NCBI GenBank assembly: GCA_024680755.1 | Contig: JAILBT010000096.1 | Location: 1-41,931 of the forward strand | Length of the DNA stretch: 41,931 nt | Reading direction: 5' to 3' | DNA from: Prevotella sp. | GTDB lineage: Bacteria > Bacteroidota > Bacteroidia > Bacteroidales > Bacteroidaceae | Shown here: positions 1 to 11,039 of the stretch, one piece after another | Numbering within the stretch: the stretch's first letter is position 1 | How the letters are laid out: every line of letters starts with the position of its first letter | The notes under the pieces: generated by a model | The model's database searches: none | The model's input: only the letters and a program-made list of their open reading frames with translations | Told to the model about the DNA's origin: nothing | Translations under genes and position numbers: made by a program

Positions 1-406
1 CCACAACTTCCGGCTGCCCACCGAGGCCGAGTGGGAGTTTGCTGCCCGTGGCGGCTGCTTCCCCCAGGGCTATATCTACAGCGGCAGCAACAACATAGAC
101 GACGTCTGCGGGTACAGCGGCAACAGCGGCGACCAGACCCACCATGAGGTGAAGACCCTCTTCCCCAACGAGTTGGGCCTCTACGATATGAGCGGCAACG
201 TCATGGAGTGGTGTCAGGACTGGTGGTATGGGGGCTATAGCGGCTCAGCCCAGACAGACCCTACCGGCCCATCGTCCGGGTCCGATCGCGTGTACCGTGG
301 CGGCTGCTTCCGCCACTCGGAGAGCTACTGTCGCGTCACCTACCGCGACGGCTACTCGCCCAGCAGCACCAGCGGCAACCTGGGCTTCCGCCTGGCCTCT
401 CAGTAA
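1..406 (+). CDS. SUMF1/formylglycine-generating-enzyme-fold protein, 3' end (5' truncated by window edge)
   Basis: The reading frame is open from base 2 to the TAA at 404-406, giving the last 134 residues. The first residues read FRLPTEAEWEFAARGG, the hallmark of the FGE-sulfatase (SUMF1) C-type-lectin-like fold. LGLYDMSGNVMEWCQDWW and an RVYRGG...CRVTYRDGY...NLGFRLA ending complete the family signature. True FGE oxidises a sulfatase cysteine to formylglycine, but most bacterial relatives have unknown roles and many serve as binding scaffolds. The last 40 or so residues have many codons of the form NNC at positions that are usually Asn (AAC) in diversity-generating-retroelement targets: TAC, CGC, CAC, AGC, GAC, GGC. 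The gene may therefore be a DGR variable protein. NNC codons are also common in a GC-rich genome, so this part is inference. The family call is firm; the function is open. Confidence 0.88.
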   Translation, partial: HNFRLPTEAEWEFAARGGCFPQGYIYSGSNNIDDVCGYSGNSGDQTHHEVKTLFPNELGLYDMSGNVMEWCQDWWYGGYSGSAQTDPTGPSSGSDRVYRGGCFRHSESYCRVTYRDGYSPSSTSGNLGFRLASQ

Positions 407-432
407 CTTTCTCACCAAAGTCAGCAGGCAGG

Positions 433-508
433 CCTTACGTCGGGCAGGCCCTGGCAAGGGCGGAGCGTGCGAAATCCGCCCGCCCTGCCAGGGCCTGCCG
501 ACGTAAGG
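433..508. repeat. Large imperfect palindrome with nested hairpins, downstream of the SUMF1 gene
   Basis: The left arm (433-462) and right arm (476-508) are near-perfect reverse complements around a loop of about 13 nt, with single-base indels. Each arm also contains its own small palindrome: GCCCT-GGCA-AGGGC at 448-461 and GCCCTG-C-CAGGGC at 482-494. The element starts 27 bp after the SUMF1 stop codon. It could act as a terminator without a T-run, as a REP-like dispersed element, or as the structured element found just after the variable region of DGR targets. The palindrome at 32264-32314 has the same nested design. Confidence 0.8.
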
Positions 509-530
509 CTCAGAAAAAACACAGGAAAGC

Positions 531-695
531 ATGCAAGTAAAAACATTTGTGATCAACCCGCTCTGTTGAGAGCAGAGCGAAGAGGAGGCCAACAAGTTTC
601 TGCGCTCGCACTGCGTGCTGCAGCTCGACCGGCAGTATGCCAAGGAAAGTGGCTGCGCCTTATCCTGCCGAAACATAATAACCAATAATCCTTAA
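531..695 (+). pseudogene. Broken small ORF resembling a DGR-associated (HRDC-like) accessory gene
   Basis: From the ATG at 531 the frame reads MQVKTFVINPLC, then an in-frame TGA at 567-569. It continues with EQSEEEANKFLRSHCVLQLD and RQYAKESG before ending at the TAA at 693-695. The text on both sides of the internal stop looks like real protein, with the acidic run and the FLRSHxVLQ core in one frame. I recall similar N-termini in small genes beside Bacteroidetes diversity-generating retroelements (HRDC-like accessory proteins), but cannot verify this here. The C-terminus appears lost, because the fragment reaches only about 54 codons. It lies between the SUMF1 gene and an unrelated gene, as expected for the leftover of a deleted cassette. 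Confidence 0.4.
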
Positions 696-702
696 TACCG
701 AC

Positions 703-1584
703 ATGAACAGACAAAGTATCTGCACCCTGTTGCTGACAATGGCAGCAACACTTTTGCTACAGCTCCCCGCCGAGGCCGAGAAGAAACCACGCTGGGTGGG
801 CAACACCCCGCAGGCCACGAACGCCACCTACCGCTTCATTGAGGTGGTGACCTACGGCACCACGGCGGCCGAGGCCGCAGGCAAGGCCATGCAGCAGCTG
901 GCCACAGACCAGGCCCTGAGGCAGGCCGTCAGCGTGAACGTGCAGACGGGCATGCTGACCACCACCCGACAGCAGCTGACCGGCGGACGGCTTGACGAGA
1001 CCGAGCACACCACGCTCGACGTGAAGGTCAGCGTGAGCGGCAAGGACATCCACCTGCAGGCGCGGCAGGTCGATCAGTGGAACGCGGGCCTGCACTCAGG
1101 CAGCGTGGAGATGCACACACTCTACCAGGTGGCCGTGACAGACCGCCCACGCTTCGACCGCACACAGCTCACCACCGCCTACGGCGCTGCACCGGTGGCG
1201 ATGAGCATCGTGCCGGGACTGGGACAGTGGTACAAGGGCAGCCGCGTGAAGGGAGCGCTGCTCTTTGGCGGCGTGGCCGCCTGTGGCGTGGGAGCCCTGC
1301 TCTTCGAGAACCAGCGCAAGAGCAACATGGACAAGGTGGCGCAGAACGGCGGCAACCTGCAGCTGATAAAACACTACAGCGACCAGGCCAACAGCAACAA
1401 GACGCTGCGCAACGTATGCCTCGGCGCGGGGGCCGCCATCTGGCTCTACAACATCATTGACGCAGCCACGGCACAAGGCGCACGGCGTGTGCTGGTGGGC
1501 ACAGACCGCGGCGGCACCCTCAGCCTGCAGCCCACCATGATGCCCGGGGGACAGCCCGGCCTGCAGCTGGCCTGGGGCTTCTGA
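703..1584 (+). CDS. Secreted/membrane protein with DUF5683-like C-terminal segment
   Basis: The protein has 293 residues. An N-terminal signal peptide (about residues 1-25, ending LPAEAE) is followed by a soluble domain (about 35-135) rich in Thr and Gln. A motif SIVPGLGQWYKGSRVKGALL at about 168-187 leads into two predicted membrane segments (about 184-202 and 240-260). PGLGQ-Y-G followed by a hydrophobic hairpin is the hallmark of DUF5683-type Bacteroidetes proteins, thought to be envelope proteins of unknown function. The start is chosen at the first Met before the signal peptide, 7 bp after the broken ORF at 531-695. No Bacteroidetes promoter box was seen directly upstream. No terminator hairpin was seen between its stop and the convergent lipoprotein gene, and 1585-1760 holds nothing I recognise. 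Confidence 0.7.
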   Translation: MNRQSICTLLLTMAATLLLQLPAEAEKKPRWVGNTPQATNATYRFIEVVTYGTTAAEAAGKAMQQLATDQALRQAVSVNVQTGMLTTTRQQLTGGRLDETEHTTLDVKVSVSGKDIHLQARQVDQWNAGLHSGSVEMHTLYQVAVTDRPRFDRTQLTTAYGAAPVAMSIVPGLGQWYKGSRVKGALLFGGVAACGVGALLFENQRKSNMDKVAQNGGNLQLIKHYSDQANSNKTLRNVCLGAGAAIWLYNIIDAATAQGARRVLVGTDRGGTLSLQPTMMPGGQPGLQLAWGF

Positions 1585-1760
1585 GGAAAGGGCAGTGGTT
1601 ACAAGCGACGACACGTTCGGCCGGAGTTATGACAGAGCAATACATCAAGATGCGATGAGAAGAGTTAGTTTGCGATTGCTTTCTGTCAGTGTGTAGGGGC
1701 AGGCACAGGGGACAACCAAATAACGCTGCTAAGCCTACAGCCGGACTTAGGAAGAGAAAA

Positions 1761-1792
1761 CAAAAAACGCCCAGCTTCATCGGCTGGGCGTT
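1761..1792 (-). terminator. Rho-independent terminator of the small lipoprotein gene
   Basis: A perfect 10-bp stem (AACGCCCAGC at 1766-1775 with GCTGGGCGTT at 1783-1792) has a 7-nt loop. On the minus strand it is followed by a run of T residues (the A run at 1762-1767). It lies about 60 bp after the lipoprotein stop codon. Confidence 0.85.
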
Positions 1793-1851
1793 AGAGACAT
1801 ATCTTAATCTCGGGGTGAGAACAGACTTGTCAGAATGGTCGTTGCTGCGGT

Positions 1852-2040
1852 TTACTTAGCAGTAGCGGCGCTGTCCACTGCGGTGCTGTCCACTGCGGTG
1901 CTGTCAACCAGGCTGTCGATGGCAGTCGTGTCAACGGTCTCAATCTCCTCAGTCTCCACGGGAGCCTGCTCTTTGTTACCACCGCAAGAAGCAATCATCA
2001 TGGCAGACATGGCCACGAACATAAAAGCGAACTTTTTCAT
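1852..2040 (-). CDS. Small lipoprotein with Val-Asp-Ser-Thr-Ala repeats
   Basis: The 62-residue protein starts MKKFAFMFVAMSAMMIASCG, a signal peptide with a lipobox and Cys at residue 19. The mature part is short, acidic and Thr/Ser-rich. It contains VETEEIETVDTTAIDSLVD and then repeated VDSTA units. The repeat is visible in DNA as a 15-bp unit present about 2.5 times (1870-1907). The frame extends upstream without a stop, but the start at 2040 is clearly right because it begins the signal peptide. The gene stands alone: it has its own promoter (2143-2175) and terminator (1761-1792). The family is not recognised. Such peptides are common in Bacteroidales and are probably anchored in the envelope. 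Confidence 0.8.
   Translation of the reverse strand: MKKFAFMFVAMSAMMIASCGGNKEQAPVETEEIETVDTTAIDSLVDSTAVDSTAVDSAATAK
1870..1907. repeat. 15-bp in-frame tandem repeat within the lipoprotein gene
   Basis: GCTGTCCACTGCGGT occurs at 1870-1884 and 1885-1899, with a partial copy at 1900-1907. On the minus strand each unit encodes five residues (TAVDS), so copy-number change would keep the frame. Confidence 0.85.
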
Positions 2041-2142
2041 TTTGTTTTGTAAATTAAGTTTATTGTTGATAATGTTATTTGTCTTCTCCTGTCTTCCCGT
2101 CCGGCCGGCTTGTCTTGTTGCCGTTCCTTCTGTTTGACGTTG

Positions 2143-2175
2143 CAAAGGTAGTACTTTTTTTAAGATACGTCCAAA
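2143..2175 (-). promoter_or_regulatory. Bacteroidetes-type promoter for the small lipoprotein
   Basis: On the minus strand TTTG (plus 2172-2175) is separated by 21 bp from TACCTTTG (plus 2143-2150). This matches the TTTG / TAnnTTTG housekeeping promoter of Bacteroidetes. The predicted leader is about 100 nt. Confidence 0.65.
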
Positions 2176-2321
2176 TTTTTTTAGCTCTTTTTTTAGTTCG
2201 TTTTGTAACTTTTTTGCAAGTGGCTGACTGTGTTGTAGTTCTGAAATGTTAAAAATGTTGTGCTTTATACACTCTGAACTTATGTCAAGAAAAGGCAGTG
2301 TCCGCAATGCGCCTTTTGTGG

Positions 2322-5201
<2,880 letters not shown>

Positions 5202-5229
5202 GTGTGTAGGCTTGTTGATGTTTTGTTTC

Positions 5230-5598
5230 TTACCTGACGGCCACGATGTGTTGCATCTGCTCGTCGATGTAGAAGGTGACGCGTTCCTGCTCGCCGTCGT
5301 AGTAGTAGCGCATGGGCAGCACATAGAGTATGCGTCCGGCCGTGGCCGGCACGCCGGGCTCGCCGGTCTGCTTCATGCGTGGGTGGTCGTAGGCGCGCAG
5401 CGCAGCCACGGCGCTGTCTGTGACGAGCGTGGTGCTGTCTAAGGGCAGAAAGCGGCAGTGCTGCATCTTGTCCAGCTGGCGGGCGTTCTGCTCCAGATAG
5501 TCGTCGGCCAGGGCCTCTGCCTGATGCTGCTGTCCGCAGGCGGACAGCAGCATCAGGCCTGTAGCGGCCCACATTAATATTATATGTGTCTTGGTCAT
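5230..5598 (-). CDS. Small lipoprotein, unknown function
   Basis: The 122-residue protein starts MTKTHIILMWAATGLMLLSAC, a signal peptide and lipobox with Cys at residue 21. The mature part is soluble and mixed, with LDKMQHCRFLPLD in the middle and a C-terminal RVTFYIDEQMQHIVAVR that looks like a beta hairpin. No family is recognised. The start at 5598 is fixed by the signal peptide. It lies 14 bp after the pectate-lyase stop codon and 28 bp before uvrA, so it is probably cotranscribed with both. Confidence 0.8.
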   Translation of the reverse strand: MTKTHIILMWAATGLMLLSACGQQHQAEALADDYLEQNARQLDKMQHCRFLPLDSTTLVTDSAVAALRAYDHPRMKQTGEPGVPATAGRILYVLPMRYYYDGEQERVTFYIDEQMQHIVAVR

Positions 5599-5612
5599 CG
5601 CTTGTGTGTGCT

Positions 5613-8600
5613 CTATTTTGCAATGTATTTCTTGCCGTTGCTGATATAGAGGCCCTTGGCGTGGTGGGTGTCGGTGGGCTGTCCGTTCAGCTTGTATGCT
5701 TGGCTGCCGTTGTGCTGTGTGTCGGCTTCTGTGGTGTCGATGCCTGTGGCGTCTTCGACGGCGCGCAGCCAGCCCTTGGTCAGCAGGTCGCTGGTGTCCC
5801 ACAGCTGGGTTGCCGACGGCCGTTCGGGCACGATGGTCGTAAAGCCCGAGCCCGTCACGGTGGCTCCGCTCAGGTTCAGCACCGGCATGTTGACATCGTT
5901 GACAAGCTGTCCCTGCACGTTGGCCATGTTGACGACCAGGGTGGCGTTGTTGATGCTGACGTTGCCCTTCAGCGTCAGTTTGTTGGCGCGTTGCTCGCTG
6001 CCGTTAGCATAGACGGGTATCTCCATCGTGGCACCGCTCTGCAGGGTCAGTCCGCCGTTGAGCGTGAGTCCCGTCTTGTTGACCAGCGTGTCGCCTGCCA
6101 GCAGCGTGCCGCCGTTCTGCACGGTCACGGCTGCGGCAATGGTTCCCTTGCCGGCCAGGGTGGCCCCGTTGCGCACGCTGACGGCCCCGGTGCCGTTGTT
6201 CTTGCCGTTGACCACCAGCGTGCCGCCGATGACGGCGGTGGTGCCCTTATAGTCGTTGGTGCCGGTCAGTCGCCATGTGCCGGTGCCCACCTTGTTGATG
6301 TTGACGGTGCCGGTGTGGCCGCTGCCCGAGCACGACCAGTTGTTGATCACGCCGGCAAAGGTCTCGTCGCTGTTGGCCGAGCCCACGCTCCATGTGCAGG
6401 TGAAGTTGTTGGTCTGCTTGCTCGACCCGTTCAGGCGTGTCGAGCTTGTGCCAGACAGTCCGCCTATGGTCAGGTTGCCCGTGGTGCTCCAGTAGCACAG
6501 GTTGGCATTGCCCCGCAGCTCGATGATGGTGTTGTCCATCTTGGGTGTCTTGTCGAGCAGCAAGAGCGAGCCGCGGCTGTCGGTCGAGACACCGTTGGCC
6601 ACGAGTCGTCCGCTGAAGCCGCTCCAGTCGCCCTGAACATATTCGCGCAGGTAGGGTATGTCTATCTGCAGCGTGCCGTTGCCTGTCACCTTGCTGTTGA
6701 TGTAGCAGTTGCGGTTGGGCGCGAAGATGCTGGTGGTGTTCTCCGCAACATTGATGGGGAAGGCGTAGGTCTCGTAGCCACTGCTCTCGCCTTTGGTGCG
6801 CAGTGTGCCTCCGGCCATGACGAGCAGGGGCGACTTGCCTATACCGGCCTTCGAGATGTCGGTAGCGCTTAGGTAGAGCGTGCCCGAGCGCAGAATGGTG
6901 TTGCCCGTATATTTGAAGAAAGATGTGGTGCCCACGCTTATCTGTCCCTTGCCGTCGATGACGAGAGCTGCCGTTCCCTCAATGCTGCCGTTCATTGTCA
7001 CGTTGGCACCGCTTGTGGCAATGTCAAGCGTTGTCTGCCGCGTCAGCTTGGCCGAGCGGTCGGTGGCTGTCGAGCTGCCGGTATAGCGGTATGTGCCGCC
7101 GTCCATAATCCAGTTTTGTGCGTCCTTGATGCCGGCACCGAGGCCGGAGGCCACGCCGCCGTTCTTCAGGGTGCTGAACTCCAGCACGCCCTCGTGCAGC
7201 ACGGTGGCACCGGTGTGGGTGTTGGCTGTCGCGATGGTCAGGGTGCCTTGGCCGGCCTTGTTCATCGAGCCGCTGCCGCCGATGTTGCCCGCGCCGTCGA
7301 TGGTGATGTGTGCCGGCGAGTTGACCACCACGTTGGCCGGTGCCACTGTCTGGCTGAGCGTGAGGGTCATGTCCTGCTGGCTGTCGATGAGTATGTTCTT
7401 GTCGGGCTCGATGGCGTTGACGGCATCGGGCTGGTAGGTGTCGATGTCGATGACACCCACGTCGGGCAGGCGCGTGTCGGCGCTGACGCTGGTATATGCG
7501 CTCTCCAGGTTCAGGGCGCTGCTGTATGCCTTGACGCGCACGGGATAGGTCTTGCCGCTCTCTAACGAGCCTATGGTGTAAGAGCTGACGTTGGCCGCTG
7601 TGCGGCCGGCCTCCTCGTAGCCGTTGCCTTTGTCTATCTCCACGATGAAGCCATCTTCGGCGTAGGTGTAGTCGCGCCATGACAGCTTGACGGTGGTCGT
7701 TGTGGCCGAGCTCTGTATCAGCGCCACCGGTGCACGCAGGAAGAGGTCGCGGTCGTCGGCAGTGATGCTGTTGATATAGTTTTCGATGTTGGCATAGCCG
7801 TTGGCAGCGATGGTCATGGCATCGTTGGCGTTAGGGTTGGTGCCGTTGCGCTCCTCCCAGGCGTCGGGCATGCCGTCGCGGTCGGTGTCGGTGCGGGCGT
7901 TGCCCTGCCACACGTTCCATGTGTTGGGGGCGCCGTATGGCAGTGTCTCCTCGTTTGAGATGAGTGCACCGCTGGTGCCCATCGACATCACTTCGTCCAC
8001 CATGTAGCAGTCGGCCATGTCGCGATAGGGCAGCGAGGCACCCACCGTGGGCAGCGACAGCTCTATGAGCCGGTTGCCGTCCCAGAGGTCGAGGGCGGGG
8101 TAGGGGTAGGGCGTGGCCTGCACGTCGGCGGCGTTATAGTCGGTGATGAGGAAGGGGTCGAACAGTCCGTTGCGGTTGTTGTCCTGCCAGTTGTCAGAGC
8201 CGTAGCAGTGGAAGTTGCCGTTGCCGCCGGTGAAGGCGGCCCCGCCCACGGCCGGACCGTTGATGAAGAGGTTCGACTGAATGTTGCAGTAGGAGTCGCC
8301 CTCAGAGTCGCCGCCCATGATGTAGGCGCCGTTTTGCCAGTTATAGACGATGTTGTTGGCATACTGGTTGCGGCCCTTCACCTTGTTGTTGCGTGTGGAG
8401 TTGTCCACATAGAGGTTGCGGTAGAGCGTGATGCTGTCGGCCTGCATCAGTCCGCCGGCCGAGTGTGTCATCAGTCCCTGACCGATGACGCAGTTCTGCA
8501 GCGTGATGTTGTGTGGTGTGGTGCCCTTGCCGTCGGGGTTGATGCTGAAGGTCTCGTCCAGTCCCCACGAGAACGAGCAGTGGTCGAAGATCATGTCAGT

Positions 8601-9023
8601 TCCGTTGGCGATGCCTGCGCAGTCCTTGCCGGAGTCGCCCTTGTGTCCCATGCGGAAGCGCATGTGCCGCACGATGATGTTTGAGGCCCCCGAGAAGCTC
8701 ACGCCGTTGCCATAGACGGTGATGCCCTCGCCGGGCGCTGTCTGTCCGGCCACATAGAGGTTGTTCTTGAATACCAGCCGGCTCTGCAGGTTGATGACGC
8801 CAGCCACGTCGAACACGATGATACGGTTGGCCTGTCCGACGGCATCGCGCAGCGAGCCCGTGCCCGAGTCGTTCAGGTTGGTCACATGATAGACGCTGCC
8901 CGTGCGTCCGCCGGTGGCAAAGCGGCCCCAGCCGGCGGCCTCGGGGAAGGCCAGCTGCTGTGCCATTGACGTGACACAGCCGAGCGAGCATAGGGAAAGT
9001 GTGAATATGACAGATTTTTTCAT
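5613..9023 (-). CDS. Secreted PL1-type pectate lyase with FnIII and autotransporter-type beta-strand repeats
   Basis: The 1136-residue protein has a signal peptide (1-21, ending SMAQ). The catalytic parallel beta-helix (about 23-375) reads FPEAAGWGRFATGGRTG, then LNDSGTGSLRDAV, VAGQTAPGEG and FDHCSFSWGLDE. These are typical of pectate lyase family 1, which cuts polygalacturonate by beta-elimination. A DTDRDGMPDAWEE calcium-type motif lies near 378-390 and a fibronectin III domain at about 432-525. From about 585 to 1070 there are glycine-rich repeats such as GTLTIATANTHTGATVLHEG and WRLTGTNDYKGTTAVIGGTL. These match passenger-associated (PATR-type) autotransporter repeats. The last 32 residues form the tag YKLNGQ...GLYISNGKK seen in two neighbours. 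It lies 31 bp after the upstream lyase gene and is probably exported to the cell surface. Confidence 0.85.
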   Translation of the reverse strand: MKKSVIFTLSLCSLGCVTSMAQQLAFPEAAGWGRFATGGRTGSVYHVTNLNDSGTGSLRDAVGQANRIIVFDVAGVINLQSRLVFKNNLYVAGQTAPGEGITVYGNGVSFSGASNIIVRHMRFRMGHKGDSGKDCAGIANGTDMIFDHCSFSWGLDETFSINPDGKGTTPHNITLQNCVIGQGLMTHSAGGLMQADSITLYRNLYVDNSTRNNKVKGRNQYANNIVYNWQNGAYIMGGDSEGDSYCNIQSNLFINGPAVGGAAFTGGNGNFHCYGSDNWQDNNRNGLFDPFLITDYNAADVQATPYPYPALDLWDGNRLIELSLPTVGASLPYRDMADCYMVDEVMSMGTSGALISNEETLPYGAPNTWNVWQGNARTDTDRDGMPDAWEERNGTNPNANDAMTIAANGYANIENYINSITADDRDLFLRAPVALIQSSATTTTVKLSWRDYTYAEDGFIVEIDKGNGYEEAGRTAANVSSYTIGSLESGKTYPVRVKAYSSALNLESAYTSVSADTRLPDVGVIDIDTYQPDAVNAIEPDKNILIDSQQDMTLTLSQTVAPANVVVNSPAHITIDGAGNIGGSGSMNKAGQGTLTIATANTHTGATVLHEGVLEFSTLKNGGVASGLGAGIKDAQNWIMDGGTYRYTGSSTATDRSAKLTRQTTLDIATSGANVTMNGSIEGTAALVIDGKGQISVGTTSFFKYTGNTILRSGTLYLSATDISKAGIGKSPLLVMAGGTLRTKGESSGYETYAFPINVAENTTSIFAPNRNCYINSKVTGNGTLQIDIPYLREYVQGDWSGFSGRLVANGVSTDSRGSLLLLDKTPKMDNTIIELRGNANLCYWSTTGNLTIGGLSGTSSTRLNGSSKQTNNFTCTWSVGSANSDETFAGVINNWSCSGSGHTGTVNINKVGTGTWRLTGTNDYKGTTAVIGGTLVVNGKNNGTGAVSVRNGATLAGKGTIAAAVTVQNGGTLLAGDTLVNKTGLTLNGGLTLQSGATMEIPVYANGSEQRANKLTLKGNVSINNATLVVNMANVQGQLVNDVNMPVLNLSGATVTGSGFTTIVPERPSATQLWDTSDLLTKGWLRAVEDATGIDTTEADTQHNGSQAYKLNGQPTDTHHAKGLYISNGKKYIAK

Positions 9024-9054
9024 TGCTGTTGCGATTGATGTGTGACTGAAATCT

Positions 9055-10761
9055 TTAATTCTTTCTGATCACTTTCTTGCCGTTCTGGATAACGATGCCG
9101 TGTGTGCCTGTGTCGGCCTGCCTGCCGTCGATGGTGAACATGCTGCGTGCGAAGCGGCTCGCGGCGGCCTTGGGTGTCTGGATGGCAGTTGCGGCGGTGA
9201 CGGGGTAGTACTCGTCCACGCTGTCGATGGCATCGGCGTTCTCAGCCTTCATAATGTCTTCGACGAGCGCGTTGGCATACACCTCAATGTTGGTGTACCA
9301 CTGTTTCTCGTTGTCCATGGTGTACAGCTTGGCATCGGCCGCGTTGTTGGGGTTCAGCCCGTTGGCCGTTTCCCACTCGTCGGGTATGCCGTCGCCATCG
9401 GTGTCGAAGTCGGCGGCTCGCTGTCCGGTGCCAAAGTTGGCCTCGGTATATCCGTTGACGTCGCTCACCAGGTCGATGCGTCCCGGCTTGCCTGTCGTGG
9501 AGCCCTTGTATGTGGCGGTGCCATTGCGCGCCTCTGTCTCGTAGCGCTTATCTACATCGTCGCGGCAGAGCGAGGCTCCGGCGTATGTCAGCACCTTGTC
9601 GTAGGCGGTGGCTGCGCTGTGGGTCGTCACATGGCCGATGGCGGTGGGCTGCGTCATCTTCATGCTGACGCAGTCGGTGCCGGCCGTGTTCTTTATGTAT
9701 GTCACGCCGCTGCCGTAGTAGTGGTTGGGGTCGGGTGTGCAGGGCTCGCCGTTGATGGTGTATGTGCCGCTGTCGTAGCGCACGGCGTTCCAGTCGGCGT
9801 TGGCCGTGGCGTTGAGCTGGTTGCCGTTGATATAGTAGCGCGAGAACATGCCGTGGCACCAGTCCTCGCCGCTGGCGCTGGTGCTGTTGGCCACCGAGCA
9901 TTGCGTGATATAGTTTGTGGCGGCAGCGGGGCCGCTCTTGTAGTAGTTGTTGACGATGTTGATCTGGCCGCCGCCGGGGCCGCCGTAGCAGCCGTTGCCA
10001 CAGTTGTAGATGACGCAGTTGCGGAAATCGACGTTCTCGGCCTGCACCGTGTTCTCCCACTGGTACTGGCTGTACAGCGCGTTCTGCGTGTAGCCGCCCC
10101 AGTTGTAGCGTGCGCCGTTGAAGCGTGGCGAGCGGTTGTTCACATGGCATATCAGGTTGTGGTGGAACGAGGCCAGCTTGCCGCCCCAGATGCCGCCGTA
10201 GCCGTGGGCACCCTTGCCGTGGCCGGCGTTGTTGAGGCTTTCGCCCAGCGTGCACCACTGCATGGTGAAGTTGTTGTTGTCGTAGAACGACGCCACCTCG
10301 TCTATCGACCACGAGAAGGAGCAGTGGTCCAGGATGATGTTGTTCTTCTCGCGCTGCCATGCGGCATCGGCTCCGTCGTTGTGGTCTTTCTCCTGTCCGC
10401 GGCGGAAGCGCACGAAGCGGATGATGTTGTTTGCGCCGGGGCGCACCGTGCGATACCTGATGGTGATGCCAGGCTCGGGGGCCGTCTGGCCCAGTATGGT
10501 CACGTTGTCCTTGATGACCAGGTCGCTCTCTAAGGCGATGACGCCGCCAACGTCGAACACCACGATGCGGTTCTTTGTGCCCACGGCGGCGCGCAGCGAG
10601 CCTGTGCCCGAATCTTTTAGGTTGGTAACGTGAACGATGGTGCCGCCGCGACCGCCGGTGGCATAGCGACCGTGGCCCTCGGCACCGGGAAAGGCGGGGG
10701 CCTGTGCCTGCGCTGCTATGGATATCATGGCGGCAGCAGCAATGGTAAGAGTCTTTTTCAT
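9055..10761 (-). CDS. Secreted PL1-type pectate lyase
   Basis: The 568-residue protein has a signal peptide (1-20, ending IAAQAQ). It reads FPGAEGHGRYATGGRGG, LKDSGTGSLRAAV, ILGQTAPEPGITIRY, FVRFRRGQEKDHNDGADA and LDHCSFSWSIDE. These are the same landmarks as the next gene and mark a pectate lyase 1 beta-helix. DTDGDGIPDEWE near residue 451 is an acidic calcium-type motif. The C-terminus (about 540-568) carries the MFTIDGRQ...GIVIQNGKK tag. It is the first gene of the apparent lyase-lyase-lipoprotein-uvrA operon and diverges from the PL11 gene across a 278-bp AT-rich region. It and the downstream lyase are probably an old tandem duplication, because the catalytic domains align throughout but differ widely in sequence. 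Confidence 0.87.
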   Translation of the reverse strand: MKKTLTIAAAAMISIAAQAQAPAFPGAEGHGRYATGGRGGTIVHVTNLKDSGTGSLRAAVGTKNRIVVFDVGGVIALESDLVIKDNVTILGQTAPEPGITIRYRTVRPGANNIIRFVRFRRGQEKDHNDGADAAWQREKNNIILDHCSFSWSIDEVASFYDNNNFTMQWCTLGESLNNAGHGKGAHGYGGIWGGKLASFHHNLICHVNNRSPRFNGARYNWGGYTQNALYSQYQWENTVQAENVDFRNCVIYNCGNGCYGGPGGGQINIVNNYYKSGPAAATNYITQCSVANSTSASGEDWCHGMFSRYYINGNQLNATANADWNAVRYDSGTYTINGEPCTPDPNHYYGSGVTYIKNTAGTDCVSMKMTQPTAIGHVTTHSAATAYDKVLTYAGASLCRDDVDKRYETEARNGTATYKGSTTGKPGRIDLVSDVNGYTEANFGTGQRAADFDTDGDGIPDEWETANGLNPNNAADAKLYTMDNEKQWYTNIEVYANALVEDIMKAENADAIDSVDEYYPVTAATAIQTPKAAASRFARSMFTIDGRQADTGTHGIVIQNGKKVIRKN

Positions 10762-10851
10762 GTCTTTCTTTCTTTTTTGTTATAGTCTTATTTGGCTTTT
10801 AATATTGAGAGCTCTTGCTGTGAAACAACTTCTTGGTAACAGTGTCGGCCG

Positions 10852-10859
10852 CAAAGTTA
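10852..10859 (-). promoter_or_regulatory. Promoter -7 box for the pectate lyase-uvrA operon
   Basis: TAACTTTG on the minus strand matches the Bacteroidetes TAnnTTTG box, about 90 bp before the lyase start. No TTG was found at the usual -33 distance, so support is partial. The rest of the divergent region 10762-11039 is AT-rich and holds the opposing promoter at 10952-10982. Confidence 0.5.
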
Positions 10860-10951
10860 CTAAATAGTTTTCAATACATTGGTATATGGTATATTTTTTT
10901 AACGTGTTTTTCTCTAATGTGAATGTGCAATGGCGAAAAAATAAAATAATC

Positions 10952-10982
10952 TTTGAGTTGTTACATAAAAATGTTAACTTTG
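10952..10982 (+). promoter_or_regulatory. Bacteroidetes-type promoter for the PL11 gene
   Basis: TTTG (10952-10955), a 19-bp spacer and TAACTTTG (10975-10982) form a consensus Bacteroidetes promoter. The predicted leader is about 50 nt before the ATG at 11040. Confidence 0.75.
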
Positions 10983-11039
10983 CGGCCGTTTACATACAGC
11001 AAGAAAACACAACGCTAACTAATAAAGACCAAAACTTCC

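Noticed and set aside
1520..1780. Minus-strand ORF starting inside the lipoprotein terminator
   Set aside because: Its start codon is in the terminator loop, it overlaps the end of the 703-1584 gene, and it has no recognisable motif.
5202..5324. Longer uvrA start 41 codons upstream
   Set aside because: The extra residues are unlike any UvrA and overlap the lipoprotein gene in another frame; MSQYIDLHG at 5201 fits the family.
9100..10533. Very long antisense reading frame opposite the pectate lyase
   Set aside because: It is a shadow of a GC-rich gene, with low-complexity Val/Ala/Gly text and no domain. The minus-strand lyase explains the region fully.
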